Positions 8,872 through 18,843 of a stretch of DNA of 64,000 nt are shown piece by piece. The notes beneath the pieces were generated by a model. That model saw only the letters and a list, made by a program, of their open reading frames with translations, did not search any database and had not been told where the DNA came from. The DNA comes from Planctomycetota bacterium (GTDB lineage: Bacteria; Planctomycetota; UBA1135; GCA-002686595). The translations under genes were made by a program, and so were the position numbers. The DNA is taken from contig JAJDEU010000001.1 in the NCBI GenBank assembly GCA_029259635.1, positions 124,001 through 188,000 on the forward strand. The letters run 5' to 3'. Every line of letters starts with the position of its first letter. The stretch's first letter is position 1.

Positions 8872-10625
8872 GAGAGCAGGTACTCGAGCTCGAGGTGCTC
8901 TACGACCCGCGCTTCGACGTGTTGCGACGAGCTGGGCTTGCCGTTGACCTGAAGCTCGGAAGCTCCACTGGGCAACCGGTACTGAACTCGCGAGAGCGCG
9001 CGCTCGGATGTCAGGGACTCGCGAATGAGGAGGCCTCGATCGGTGAGCTCGACCGAACGCTCGGTTCGCGTTCCTCGCAGAGCGCGTCCATCGACGAATG
9101 CGAGCTCGCTCTGAATGAGAACCGCCGCGCCATCGACGGAGAGCTCGGCTCGACACGCGAAGTGACTGGCGGCGTCGGTGCGGCACCACGCGAGAACCTC
9201 GGCGACCGTGGCAGCGATGAGGCTCAGGCACGGCAGTGGGCCACTGGCGCGCAACTCACAACGCCAGCGCCAGCGCGAGAAACGCATCCATCGCAGCGCG
9301 ATCTTCCAGCGTGCGCCGCTCATGGAGAGTCGGAAGCGAGAGCGCGAAACGACGAACTCGCCCGGCGCATTTGCGGCAAAGGCCACGAAGCCGACGCGCT
9401 CGGGCGAGCCGATCTTCGTGTCCGAGACGATGGAGCCTCCACCGGATGCACCTCCGAAGCCCGGACTTGGGGCGGGGCGAGCGCCGCGAATGAGAACCGT
9501 GCGCGACGCGTTGTCCAGGCGAGCGAGCCCCGCCTGCTCGAAGAGTTGTGCGGACGGCGCCGGTTCGGCAGCGGGCGTCGAGTCCAAGCTCTCGAGCTCG
9601 GGCAGGACCGATGCGAGGAGGCCGGCATGCGCCGTCCAGAAAGTGGGGCACTGAAAGGCTCGCGGTGCGCCCGACTGAATCGCGCCAGACGGATCCGCCG
9701 CAGCGAGCAGGAGTGCCAGGCTCTCCCGAGCGCGAACCGCGTAACGGGGATCGTCGAAGGCGCGCGCGCCGTGCAAGAGAGCGTAAATGTCGAAAGAGTT
9801 CGATGCGACTTCAGCGGGACCGTCGAAGTACCACAGCTTGGCTTCGAACGCTCGACTCTTGGTGCCGTCGCGGCGATGAAGCGCGAGCAAGAATTCGAGC
9901 GCGCTGCTGAGGTTGGTGTGATGAGGTTCCTCGCGCGGGGAGTCGCCGATGAGCTCGAGAGCTTCGAGCGCGAAGCCGATGCAGCGCGAGTGGTAGAAAG
10001 CGGAGGCATCCTCGGATCCCGCTTCGCCTCCTTTGGGGTAGTAGCTCCAAGATCCGTCGGTCTTTAAAGTTTTGTAGGCGTGTTGAATCGCTTCGCGCGC
10101 ACGGTCGGCCAGGTCTTCGCGATCGAGTGCGACGGAAGCGCGCGCCATGCCGAGCGCTCCCCACAAACACTGCGCCGGAACCGGTTTGTCGACGGAGGCC
10201 GCCCAGAGATAGGTCTCGGCGGAGCGTTCAAGCGCTTTGCGGACCACTGCGCGCTCGTCCGTATCGAATAAGTCGGGGAGCTCAATCAGGACACGACCCA
10301 AAGCATCGCAGGCCGCGCCCGAATCGATCAGGTGGTTGGAGCAGTTCCACTTATCGGGCCAGCGCTCGAAGAACAGAAAGGCGCGTGCCTCCGGGTGCGG
10401 ATACTTTTTGCAGCGGCCTGCGAGGTGCAGCGCCGTCTTGCGCAGGACCTCCGGATCGGCTCCGCGCTCGCGGTGGAGGGCGAGGCCGAGGTGGATGCGA
10501 TAGGCCGTCTTCCCCAAATGCTCGACGCCATGTTGCGGGCAGATACGCGCGCCCAGCGCGTCGCTCTGTCCGTCGAGGTAGCGCGCCGCGCCCTCGAAGA
10601 GATCTAAGACGGCTTCTCGAGACAC
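8868..10625 (-). CDS. Alpha/alpha-toroid protein, heparinase-like architecture
   Basis: About 585 aa, starting at GTG 10625 so that it overlaps the upstream gene by only 22 bp. Residues ~1-360 are helical with repeated small/aromatic patterns, as in the alpha/alpha toroids of polysaccharide lyases and glycoside hydrolases. Residues ~380-585 look beta-rich, the two-domain layout of heparinase II/III-like enzymes. No signal peptide is seen, so it may act in the cytoplasm. No catalytic residues can be assigned with confidence. Overlap with the nitroreductase-methyltransferase gene implies translational coupling and a shared pathway. Confidence 0.6.
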   Translation of the reverse strand: MSREAVLDLFEGAARYLDGQSDALGARICPQHGVEHLGKTAYRIHLGLALHRERGADPEVLRKTALHLAGRCKKYPHPEARAFLFFERWPDKWNCSNHLIDSGAACDALGRVLIELPDLFDTDERAVVRKALERSAETYLWAASVDKPVPAQCLWGALGMARASVALDREDLADRAREAIQHAYKTLKTDGSWSYYPKGGEAGSEDASAFYHSRCIGFALEALELIGDSPREEPHHTNLSSALEFLLALHRRDGTKSRAFEAKLWYFDGPAEVASNSFDIYALLHGARAFDDPRYAVRARESLALLLAAADPSGAIQSGAPRAFQCPTFWTAHAGLLASVLPELESLDSTPAAEPAPSAQLFEQAGLARLDNASRTVLIRGARPAPSPGFGGASGGGSIVSDTKIGSPERVGFVAFAANAPGEFVVSRSRFRLSMSGARWKIALRWMRFSRWRWRCELRASGPLPCLSLIAATVAEVLAWCRTDAASHFACRAELSVDGAAVLIQSELAFVDGRALRGTRTERSVELTDRGLLIRESLTSERALSRVQYRLPSGASELQVNGKPSSSQHVEARVVEHLELEYLLS

Positions 10626-12034
10626 AAGAATTGAAGTCGGCCGAAGAGCGCGGCCGCTCCCGGGAGTTGATCGACGAGTCGGGCGCAGGCTCCGGCGAGT
10701 TTTCCGCACAGCGCCAGGGGGCCGCGCAAGTTGCGCGAACGAAATGCGGACTCCTGTGCAGACGGAAGCGCGTGAACCGCTCGACTCTGCAGGACGCGGA
10801 AGCCCGCCGAATGCACAAGACTTTTAACCTCGCCGCTCGTGAGTGCATCGAACGGACCGAGGTGTGGCTCCGGCGCCAAGACGTACTCGACGCCGCCGAG
10901 TCGGCCACGCCGAGCGCGTTCCATCAGTCCGTGATAAGAGCGCCGGTTGCAGAAGCCGAGCACCAATTTCCCTCCGGGTTTGAGGGCTCGATAAATCCGC
11001 GCGAGCGCTGCGGCACGGTTTTCTGGCGGCAGCGCCTCGAGTCGGAAAAATGCGGTGACGACGTCGAAGCTCTCGTCCGGCAAAACTTCGCCACCGGCCT
11101 CGTCCGCACCATCGGGCCAGACGTAGAGGCCGCCATTCGGTGAGGCGCGCTTCTTGGAGAACTCAGCCGTTCCGAGAGTCAAATCGCAGACAGAGATCTC
11201 GGCGTTCTTGAAGCGTGCCCGAATCGCCATCGTGAGGACGCCGCTGAACGGCATGAACTCGAGTAGGCGACCGCTCCACTCTCTTCCGATGAAAGCCTCG
11301 GTCGCATCGAGGACGGCGCTCTGCTCCCACAGTCTGGGCTTGTTGTAGCGGTTTCCGTTCAGTGCACGCGAGCGGTGATAGAGCGCGACATCTTCGAGGC
11401 TCCAATCGGCTGGTCGTGGGCTCGATGGAATGTGGCGCCCGGCGTAGTGATTGAGGTGGCAGACGTGCTCTTTGGGGCGTCGCACGGGCGCCTTCTTCGG
11501 AGTCGCGTCGGGGTAGCCCACGGCGAGCCCGGCGTAGAGTTCGCGATCGGGCGGAACGCCGAGGAGCTCGCGCACCTTTTCGCGATCGCCGAGCTGGGTG
11601 ATCCAGAAGCTGCCGAGGTCCAAGGCATAAGCGGCGAGGCTCATGTTTTGAATGGCGGCGGCTGCCGACTGAACATTGGCGTAGGAGTCTTCCGAAAACT
11701 CGCGGCCGTAGCTGACAAAGATGCAAACCGGGGCGTTGAGCACTTGAATCGACAGCTTTCCGATCTCCGCCAGCACTGCGGGGTCATCGACGACGACGAA
11801 GTCCCACATCTGTAGGTTGCAGGAGGTCGGTGCAATCAAGGCCGCGTTCGTGAGCTTGTCGAGTTGATCGCGCGGAACGGCGTCCGGTTTGAATCGCCGA
11901 ATCGATCGTCGGCCATAGAGCACGTCCCAAAAGTCTTTCGCGGGAAGATCCGCTGCTTTTTCGACTCCGCCATAGGTGTCAGGGGAACCGCTTGAGTTTG
12001 GCTCGGCTGGAGGAGGGGACGGCTCATTCATCAT
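10604..12034 (-). CDS. Nitroreductase-methyltransferase fusion protein
   Basis: A 476-aa protein with two recognisable parts. Residues ~30-210 are an FMN-dependent nitroreductase domain, with RRSIRRF, APTSCNLQMWDF and a C-terminal GLAVGYP. Residues ~230-476 look like a class I SAM methyltransferase: LLEFMPFSG in place of the usual GxGxG loop, then SFDVVTAFFRLEALP and LKPGGKLVLGF. The glycine loop is degenerate, so activity is uncertain. The fusion is unusual to me. It is translationally coupled to the toroid gene and divergent from the membrane/spermidine-synthase/TPR gene, within the polysaccharide region. Confidence 0.8.
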   Translation of the reverse strand: MMNEPSPPPAEPNSSGSPDTYGGVEKAADLPAKDFWDVLYGRRSIRRFKPDAVPRDQLDKLTNAALIAPTSCNLQMWDFVVVDDPAVLAEIGKLSIQVLNAPVCIFVSYGREFSEDSYANVQSAAAAIQNMSLAAYALDLGSFWITQLGDREKVRELLGVPPDRELYAGLAVGYPDATPKKAPVRRPKEHVCHLNHYAGRHIPSSPRPADWSLEDVALYHRSRALNGNRYNKPRLWEQSAVLDATEAFIGREWSGRLLEFMPFSGVLTMAIRARFKNAEISVCDLTLGTAEFSKKRASPNGGLYVWPDGADEAGGEVLPDESFDVVTAFFRLEALPPENRAAALARIYRALKPGGKLVLGFCNRRSYHGLMERARRGRLGGVEYVLAPEPHLGPFDALTSGEVKSLVHSAGFRVLQSRAVHALPSAQESAFRSRNLRGPLALCGKLAGACARLVDQLPGAAALFGRLQFLCLEKPS

Positions 12035-12244
12035 TCGATGGAAGTATACGTAGGCGATCGCCGGACAAGCCGCTGGAAATCGCTCCTCAAACTGAAGTAG
12101 CTTGGATTCTCGGGAGCGGAGCGGACGAGGGGAAAAATCCCGATGCTCTGGGCGTCGATCGACGCTCTTTCGTCAACGAGTTCTCCCGGTCTTGAGTTTC
12201 AACCGCTCTACACGGACCCTCTCGGGAACCACCGAACTTCTTCA

Positions 12245-15200
12245 ATGAGAACTCTCTCCACTCGGCTCACGATTCTGATCGCCTGCTGCATCTTCACCTC
12301 GGGCGCCGCGAGTCTGGGGCTCGAGGTCGTCTGGTCGAGAATGCTGCGGCTCGTCTTCGGGTCGACGACCTTGGCCATCACGACGATTCTCGTCGCCTAT
12401 ATGGCCGGCTTGGGGATCGGTGGATTGATCGGTGGAAAGCTGGCGGGGCGGTTCAAGAACGGCATTCGAGCCTACGGGCTCATGGAGATTGCGGTCGGGC
12501 TGTACGCCTTCCTGGTTCCGGGCATCCTCGGCTTGTATCCCGAGCTCAACCCTTTGCTCGCCTCGATCGGTTTCTGGCCGGCGGCCCTCGTGCGCTTTGT
12601 CTTAGTGCTCGTGCTGCTCTTGTTGCCGACCTTCATGATGGGAGCGACGCTTCCGATCCTCGTCTCGACGCTCGTTCGCGAGCACGGGGACCTCGGAAAG
12701 CGCACGGCACTGCTCTACGGCGTCAATACTCTGGGCGCCGTCGTCGGTGTTCTGGCCGTGACCTTCATCTGCTTTGGCCGACTCGGTGTCGGAAACACGA
12801 ACACGCTCGCCGCCGGTTTGGACATCGCGGTCGGCCTGATCGCGGTTTTCTTACTCGCGCCGGCCGTCGGAACGGAGGACGGTAAGACCGGTGCGGACGA
12901 GGCCGAGAGCGCTCCGCGAACGGGTCGACGCTGGAGCCCCGCACTGATCGCCTATGGCTTGGTCGGCTTCACAGCGCTCAGCTACGAGGTCGCGTGGACC
13001 CGCGCTTTCTCGATGGTGCTCGGCTCCTCCACCTATGCCTTCGCGACGATGCTCGCCGGCTTCCTCGCCGGCATCGCGTTGGGCGCTCTCCTCATGCAAC
13101 GTTGGATGTCCCGGATTCAGCAGCCGACTCGCTGCTTCGCCTTCGGCCTCGCGCTGCTCGGGCTCTCGTCGCTGGGCGTGCTCTTTGCTTTCCGCCTGAT
13201 TCCGAGCACCTTCCTGCGTATCTTCGCGGACGTCGGAATTTCGGGAGAGAGCTTGGTCTGGCTGGGACTCGGCATCTCCTTTGTCGTCATGCTGGCACCG
13301 ACTCTGATTCTCGGCGCGCTGTTTCCGCTGCTCGTTCGAATTGTCGGCGAGAATCGAAACAGCGGCGCGGCGGTCGGAGATGTCTACTTCGTCAATACCG
13401 TCGGTTCCGCCGCGGGCGCCTTCACTGCAGGATTCATTGCGATTCCCATCCTCGGCTTGCAGGGCACGATGGTCTCGGCGATCGCGATCAACTTCGCAAC
13501 GGCCGCATTCGTCCTGTGGTTCTATGGCCGATCGACTCGCCCGGCCTGGCGAGGGCAAGCGATGCTGATGGGGGGCGCAGCGCTCGCGGTGCTCGTCTTT
13601 CCGCCGCAGCTGAATACCGAGGAACTCTCTCTCGGCGTCTACTATCGCTCGCGATCGCAGCTCGACTTCGGGTTGCCGGAGATTCCAATGCTCGGCAAGG
13701 TCGGCGGAGAGACGCTCTTCTATCAGGAGGGGATCAACTGCACGGTCTCCGTTCATCGAACCGAAGGCGGCATCGAAGAGGGCGGAATCAGCATGCGCAT
13801 CAACGGCAAGACGGATGCCTCACTGCTCGACATGTCGACGCAGATTTTGAGCGGACACTTGCCCTATCTGTTCGGTGGAAATCGCGGCGACGCCATGGTG
13901 ATCGGCTTCGCTTCAGGAGTGACGACCGGTGCGGTCACGCTCTATCAGCCGAAGAGTGTGGACGTCATCGAGATCGAAGATGCTGTCATTGCGGCTTCGC
14001 ACTTATTCGACGACTACAACTATCGTCCGCTGGAGCGCGAAGGGGTCGACCTCGTTCTCGACGACGGGCGAACCTTCTTGTCCTACACCGACAAGAAGTA
14101 CGACGTCGTTATCTCCGAGCCGTCCAATCCGTGGATCTCTGGCTGCTCGAATCTCTTCACAGCTGAGTTCTTCAATGCCGTGGACGGCGTGCTTGCGGAG
14201 GAGGGCATGCTGCTTCAGTGGGTTCAACTCTACGGAATCGACAAGCCCGGCCTTCAGTCGATCTTGGCAGCGCTCTTTGAGAACTTCGACTATGCCTACG
14301 GCTTCTTGGCGAACGCCGGAAGCACCGACCTGATGTTGGTCGCGACGGATCACAGAATCGAAATCGGGGACATCGCTAACTACGAAGAGCTTCCCGAATC
14401 TGTCCGCGAAGACCTCGCTCGGCTGGGCATCTACTCTTCAGCCGAATACTGCAGCCTTCTGTTCCTCGATACGGCCGAGCTCCAGGAGCTCGCCGAGAGC
14501 GCGGCCATCGTCAATACCGATGACTCCATGTACGTCGAGCTCGAGGCACCATGGCATCTCTATGACGACCAGCTGGAAGAGCCACGCGTCTTGAGAGAAC
14601 TCCTGCTTCCGCTGGCGAAGGGCGTCCTGCCGATCTTCGAACGAAGTGGGGCCAAGGTGGCTCCTGCTTTCCTTGAAGAGCTGGGCGTGTCTTATCTCAA
14701 GCAGCGCTCCTATCCGCCGCTGATGGACGCCGTGCTCGATCAATACCGAGAGGGCAGCCACGCCACTTTCGGAAACCTGATGGATGCCGAGCTCCTGCTC
14801 CTCACGGGGGCCGATCCATCGGAAGCCCTTCGCTTGCTCAACGCAGCGGTTCGAGCTCAGCCCGACGAGTTCTTTCCGCGCTACCTGCGCGGTCAACTCT
14901 CGAGTCTGAACGGCTACTTCGAACAAGCTCTGCCCGATCTGGAGCGAGCCCTCGAGCTGCGTCCGAAGCACTACGCGGGTCAGTACGCGCGAATGCAGTG
15001 TCTCGCAGCGCTCGGACGTATCGATGAGGCCACGGCTCTCTCGGAAGAGTTGCTCGCTTCGCCATTGGTCGAGTCTCACTGGAAGCTCGTTGCCGAAGCG
15101 GGGTTTTTCGCGCAGGAGGCCGGCGAGGCCGATCGCGCCATCGAGAGAATGCAGCGCTATCTGTCCCTCGAACCCTACTCACCGAAAGAGTGGTTGATTC

Positions 15201-15424
15201 TCGCCGAGTGGTACCGAGACGCCGGTCGAGTTAGCGAGCAGCTTGAGGCGACGGAGAACGCGGAGCTGGCGTACAGAAATTTGGTTCGGAGAGATCGTTG
15301 GATCGCACGTTGGCACGAGCGATTTGGAAACATGGAAGACGCGCGGCGCTCCATCGAGAATGCTCTCCGAAAGGATCCGGGCAACGCGGAGGCGCTGGCT
15401 GACCGAGTTCGCCTCGCGGAGTAG
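12245..15424 (+). CDS. Membrane / spermidine-synthase-like / TPR fusion protein
   Basis: A 1059-aa protein starting at ATG 12245, directly before the first transmembrane helix. Residues ~1-480 are a polytopic membrane region of about 14 hydrophobic segments in two halves, like the MFS-type domains fused to spermidine synthases. Residues ~500-760 form a Rossmann domain with GFASGVTTG and an acidic IEIEDAV strand end. The usual catalytic aspartate strand is replaced by ISEPSNPWISG, so ordinary polyamine synthesis is unlikely. The last ~250 residues carry tetratricopeptide repeats. Such proteins are abundant in Planctomycetota and Deltaproteobacteria and their roles are poorly known. Confidence 0.85.
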   Translation: MRTLSTRLTILIACCIFTSGAASLGLEVVWSRMLRLVFGSTTLAITTILVAYMAGLGIGGLIGGKLAGRFKNGIRAYGLMEIAVGLYAFLVPGILGLYPELNPLLASIGFWPAALVRFVLVLVLLLLPTFMMGATLPILVSTLVREHGDLGKRTALLYGVNTLGAVVGVLAVTFICFGRLGVGNTNTLAAGLDIAVGLIAVFLLAPAVGTEDGKTGADEAESAPRTGRRWSPALIAYGLVGFTALSYEVAWTRAFSMVLGSSTYAFATMLAGFLAGIALGALLMQRWMSRIQQPTRCFAFGLALLGLSSLGVLFAFRLIPSTFLRIFADVGISGESLVWLGLGISFVVMLAPTLILGALFPLLVRIVGENRNSGAAVGDVYFVNTVGSAAGAFTAGFIAIPILGLQGTMVSAIAINFATAAFVLWFYGRSTRPAWRGQAMLMGGAALAVLVFPPQLNTEELSLGVYYRSRSQLDFGLPEIPMLGKVGGETLFYQEGINCTVSVHRTEGGIEEGGISMRINGKTDASLLDMSTQILSGHLPYLFGGNRGDAMVIGFASGVTTGAVTLYQPKSVDVIEIEDAVIAASHLFDDYNYRPLEREGVDLVLDDGRTFLSYTDKKYDVVISEPSNPWISGCSNLFTAEFFNAVDGVLAEEGMLLQWVQLYGIDKPGLQSILAALFENFDYAYGFLANAGSTDLMLVATDHRIEIGDIANYEELPESVREDLARLGIYSSAEYCSLLFLDTAELQELAESAAIVNTDDSMYVELEAPWHLYDDQLEEPRVLRELLLPLAKGVLPIFERSGAKVAPAFLEELGVSYLKQRSYPPLMDAVLDQYREGSHATFGNLMDAELLLLTGADPSEALRLLNAAVRAQPDEFFPRYLRGQLSSLNGYFEQALPDLERALELRPKHYAGQYARMQCLAALGRIDEATALSEELLASPLVESHWKLVAEAGFFAQEAGEADRAIERMQRYLSLEPYSPKEWLILAEWYRDAGRVSEQLEATENAELAYRNLVRRDRWIARWHERFGNMEDARRSIENALRKDPGNAEALADRVRLAE

Positions 15425-15762
15425 GTGCAGAATTCATCCCGGCCCTGCCGTCGGCCGGGTAACGAGTTCGCGTGGTCGTCGGACGTCAATCCCGCACTCT
15501 AATCTTCACTTAATCTAAGCGCCCGTATAGCTCCTGAAACAGGGGTCGCCACGGGAGCCCGCGCGGATTCGTAAAGGTCCTCACACAGAACTGTTAGGGA
15601 GAGTGGGGCGCTCGCGAACTTCGAGGTAAGCTTCTCGGTCACAGTTCGTGAACTTCGCTGTTCAAAGGCCCGCGCCGGGCCTTGTGCGCGCCCTCACAGG
15701 CGCCTTAAAGACCGCTCTCCGCTCCCGAAAAAGCGCCTCCCCGCATTGCGCCCGTCCCGTCG
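15425..15762. other. Intergenic region with a GC-rich hairpin
   Basis: CCCGGCC at 15438-15444 pairs with GGCCGGG at 15453-15459 right after the preceding stop codon, a possible termination or 3'-end stem without a T run. The remaining ~300 bp before the flavoprotein gene contains no coding frame I would support and presumably holds its promoter. Confidence 0.4.
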
Positions 15763-17334
15763 ATGACCACAGAGACCACTTTTCCTCCGCGCGAAGTCAC
15801 CCAGTTCAAGCCCGGAGACCGCGTTGTCGTCGTGGGGGGCGGTCCCGCCGGCCTCACAGCTGCCTACATGCTGGTGAAGGCTGGCGCGAAGGTCACCGTA
15901 CTCGAGGGCACCGACATGGTCGGTGGTATCTCGCAAACGGCCGTCTACAAGGGCTACCGCTTCGACATCGGCGGCCATCGCTTCTTCACCAAGATTCAGC
16001 CGGTCATCGACCTCTGGGATGAGGTGCTCGGCGACCAGTTCATCAGCGTGCCGCGTCTGTCGCGCATTCTGTACGACGGATCGTTTTTCGACTATCCGCT
16101 GAAAGCGATGAACGCGCTGCGCGGCCTCGGAATTTTCAACGCGATCGCCATCGTGCTCTCGTACGTCAAGGTTCAGATCTGGCCGAACAAGATCGAGGAC
16201 AACTTCGAGCAGTGGGTGACCAATCGCTTCGGAAAGCGCCTCTACGAAATCTTCTTCAAGACCTACACCGAAAAGGTTTGGGGAATCGAGTGCACGGAGA
16301 TTCGAGCGGAGTGGGCGGCCCAGCGAATTCAGAACCTCTCGCTCGGCAAGGCGATTCTCAATGCAGCCTCGCTCAATAAACGTTCGACCAAGATCAAGAG
16401 CCTCATCGACGAGTTCCGCTATCCGCGGCTCGGTCCCGGGCAAATGTGGGAGCTGACGCGGGACCGCATTATCGAGATGGGCGGCGAAGTGATCATGGAG
16501 ACCAAGGCGCTCTCCCACGAGCTGACGGACGGCAAAGTGTCCGCCGTGATCGCCAAAGGACCCGATGGCGAGAAGCGTTTCGAAGCCGAGCACTTCATCT
16601 CGAGCATGCCCGTTCGCAGTCTGGTGCGATCCCTGAAACCGGCCGTTCCCGAGCCCGTCGTGGCGGCTGGAGAGGGATTGCGCTATCGCGACTTCTTGGT
16701 CGTCACTCTGATCATCGACGCCGTGGACCTGTTCCCCGACAACTGGATTTACATCCACACACCCGGCGTTGTCGTTGGCCGAATTCAGAACTTCAATAAC
16801 TGGAGCAAGGACATGGTTCCCGACGAGGGCCGGACTTGCGTGGGGATGGAGTACTTCTGCTTCGAGGGTGATGGCCTCTGGACGAGCAGCGACGACGAGC
16901 TCATCGAACTCGGCAAGACAGAGATCGACAAACTCGGCTTGGTTAAGCGCGAGCAGATTGTCGACGGCGCCGTCGTGCGGATGCCCAAGGCCTATCCGAT
17001 CTACGATGCGGCCTACCGCGATCATCTCGACAAAGTGCGCGAGTTCCTCGACCCGATTCCGAACTTGCATCTGGTCGGGCGCAACGGGCTGCACAAGTAC
17101 AACAACCAGGACCACTCGATGCTGACGTCGATGATGGCCGTCTGGAATATGCAGGGCGCCAAGCACGACATCTGGGAAGTCAATACGGACTTCGAGTACC
17201 ACGAAGAGCAGCGACTCGAGCCGAATCCCGATGGCAACGAAGACCCCGCCGTAAATGAGGAAGAGCAGCGTCAAGCTGCGGCGGCGAACTCCGGCGGAGT
17301 CGCGAGTAGTTCTTCGAGCCGTTCTGAGAGTTAG
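15763..17334 (+). CDS. FAD-dependent oxidoreductase, HemY/UDP-galactopyranose-mutase-like
   Basis: A 523-aa flavoprotein. The N-terminal dinucleotide fold is clear: [15 protein letters not shown] near residue 22, an acidic strand end in VTVLEG, then FDIGGHRFF. The family (COG1232) includes protoporphyrinogen oxidases and UDP-galactopyranose-mutase relatives, and such genes recur in polysaccharide clusters. Position beside glycosyltransferases favours a sugar-related role over heme synthesis. The last ~35 residues are a low-complexity Glu/Ala/Ser tail. The substrate remains open. Confidence 0.75.
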   Translation: MTTETTFPPREVTQFKPGDRVVVVGGGPAGLTAAYMLVKAGAKVTVLEGTDMVGGISQTAVYKGYRFDIGGHRFFTKIQPVIDLWDEVLGDQFISVPRLSRILYDGSFFDYPLKAMNALRGLGIFNAIAIVLSYVKVQIWPNKIEDNFEQWVTNRFGKRLYEIFFKTYTEKVWGIECTEIRAEWAAQRIQNLSLGKAILNAASLNKRSTKIKSLIDEFRYPRLGPGQMWELTRDRIIEMGGEVIMETKALSHELTDGKVSAVIAKGPDGEKRFEAEHFISSMPVRSLVRSLKPAVPEPVVAAGEGLRYRDFLVVTLIIDAVDLFPDNWIYIHTPGVVVGRIQNFNNWSKDMVPDEGRTCVGMEYFCFEGDGLWTSSDDELIELGKTEIDKLGLVKREQIVDGAVVRMPKAYPIYDAAYRDHLDKVREFLDPIPNLHLVGRNGLHKYNNQDHSMLTSMMAVWNMQGAKHDIWEVNTDFEYHEEQRLEPNPDGNEDPAVNEEEQRQAAAANSGGVASSSSSRSES

Positions 17335-17456
17335 AGAGGCGCGTCCATCGCACCGACTGGATGTCGCGAGTCGCGAGAGCGCGCAACTAGTCTCGCGAGC
17401 CGCGAATGCTCGATGAAGGACATGTTTCAACAGGCTTCGGGAGTGGAGCGGAATCG

Positions 17457-18767
17457 GTGAAGCCCCTCCGGTTCTGCCACATCACGACCTTCTACCCGCC
17501 CTACAACTTCGGCGGCGATGGGATCGGGATCCAGAGATTGGTGGAAGCGCTGGTCGCACGGGGGCACCACAACACGGTGATTCACGATGCGGACGCCTAC
17601 GCGATGCTCTCCGGAGGTCGACGACCCGAGCATGCGCCCGCTCGACCGGGTTTGGAGATTCACCCACTTGTCAGTCGCATCGGCGCGCTCTCCGAACTCC
17701 TGACGCAACAGCTCGGTCGCCCGGTGATTCACGCACGCCGGATACGCAAGATCCTTGAAGAGGGCGAGTTCGACGTGATCAACTTTCACAACGTCTCCCT
17801 CGTTGGCGGCCCGGGAATCTATCCCTTCGGCAACGCCGTGAAGGTCGCGATGGCTCACGAGCACTGGTTGGTTTGCCCCAGTCACGTTCTGTGGCGCTAT
17901 GGCCGCGAGCGTTGCCCGGAGAAGGATTGCCTGCGCTGTGTCCTCGCTCACCGCAGACCGCCGCAGCCCTGGCGCTATACCGGCAAGCTCGGACGCGAAG
18001 CGCAGCATGTCGATCGTTTCATCGCGATGAGCGAGTTTAGCCGCGACAAGCATCGGGACTTCGGATTCCGGGAGGAGATGGAGGTCTTGCCCTACTTCCT
18101 GCCCGACCTGACGCCGGAAGAACTAAGCAGCGGAACTCCCACGGGCACGTCCCCGGAAGAGCGCCCCTATTTTCTGTTCGTGGGTCGACTGGAGAAGATC
18201 AAGGGACTCGACGATGTGATTCCCATCTTCCGCGAGTTTCCGGACGCCGACCTCTTGATCGCGGGCGATGGCGACTACACCGAAGTTCTAAAGAATATCG
18301 CCAGCGAGGCCGGCGTCGACGGTGAACGCGGCGAGGGCGAGTTCACGGGGCGGGTGCGATTCTTGGGGCGAATTCAACCCGACGAGCTGCGCCGTTACTA
18401 CGCACATGCGGTGGCGCTGATCGTTCCGTCGGTCTGTTTCGAGACCTTCGGGATCATCCTGATCGAGGCCTTCCGGCAGAAGACTCCGGTGATAGCTCGG
18501 CGCCTCGGTCCCTTCCCGGAGATCGTCGAAAAAGCTGGCGGGGGGGAGCTCTTCGAAACCTCGGAAGAGCTGGTCAGCTCAATGAGGCGCATGCTCGATC
18601 CCGCACATCGCGAACGACTCGCAGCGTCGGCGCAAGCGGCCTTCACCGAGCATTGGAGTGAGAGCGTGGTCGTGCCGCGCTACTTGAAGCTGGTAGGTCG
18701 CGCGGCAGAGCGAAAGGGCGAATCCGCCCTGGCTCGACGAATCGAGGAGTTTGAAGCGGCGCGCTAG
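17457..18767 (+). CDS. Glycosyltransferase family 4
   Basis: GT-B fold glycosyltransferase, 436 aa if started at GTG 17457, which begins the first Rossmann strand (KPLRFCHITTFYPPYNFGG) and has GGAG upstream. An ATG at 17406 would add 17 residues unlike the family. Donor-binding motifs are present: FVGRLEKIKG and the EX7E pattern ETFGIILIE. A cysteine-rich patch CPEKDCLRC near residue 155 is seen in a GT4 subgroup. It should add a sugar from a nucleotide donor to a lipid-linked glycan. Confidence 0.88.
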   Translation: MKPLRFCHITTFYPPYNFGGDGIGIQRLVEALVARGHHNTVIHDADAYAMLSGGRRPEHAPARPGLEIHPLVSRIGALSELLTQQLGRPVIHARRIRKILEEGEFDVINFHNVSLVGGPGIYPFGNAVKVAMAHEHWLVCPSHVLWRYGRERCPEKDCLRCVLAHRRPPQPWRYTGKLGREAQHVDRFIAMSEFSRDKHRDFGFREEMEVLPYFLPDLTPEELSSGTPTGTSPEERPYFLFVGRLEKIKGLDDVIPIFREFPDADLLIAGDGDYTEVLKNIASEAGVDGERGEGEFTGRVRFLGRIQPDELRRYYAHAVALIVPSVCFETFGIILIEAFRQKTPVIARRLGPFPEIVEKAGGGELFETSEELVSSMRRMLDPAHRERLAASAQAAFTEHWSESVVVPRYLKLVGRAAERKGESALARRIEEFEAAR

Positions 18768-18843
18768 TACTGGCTATCGACGGCGAAAGTAGCCCGGAAG
18801 GGCGCCATCGCGCCCAAATCGGGATAGGCTCTGACGGACAATT

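Noticed and set aside
8703-10067. A 454-codon plus-strand frame opposite the toroid gene
   Set aside because: Shadow frame of high-GC coding DNA; the minus-strand protein has coherent domain structure.
15694-17430. A 578-codon minus-strand frame opposite the flavoprotein
   Set aside because: Fully antisense to a protein with clear FAD-binding motifs.
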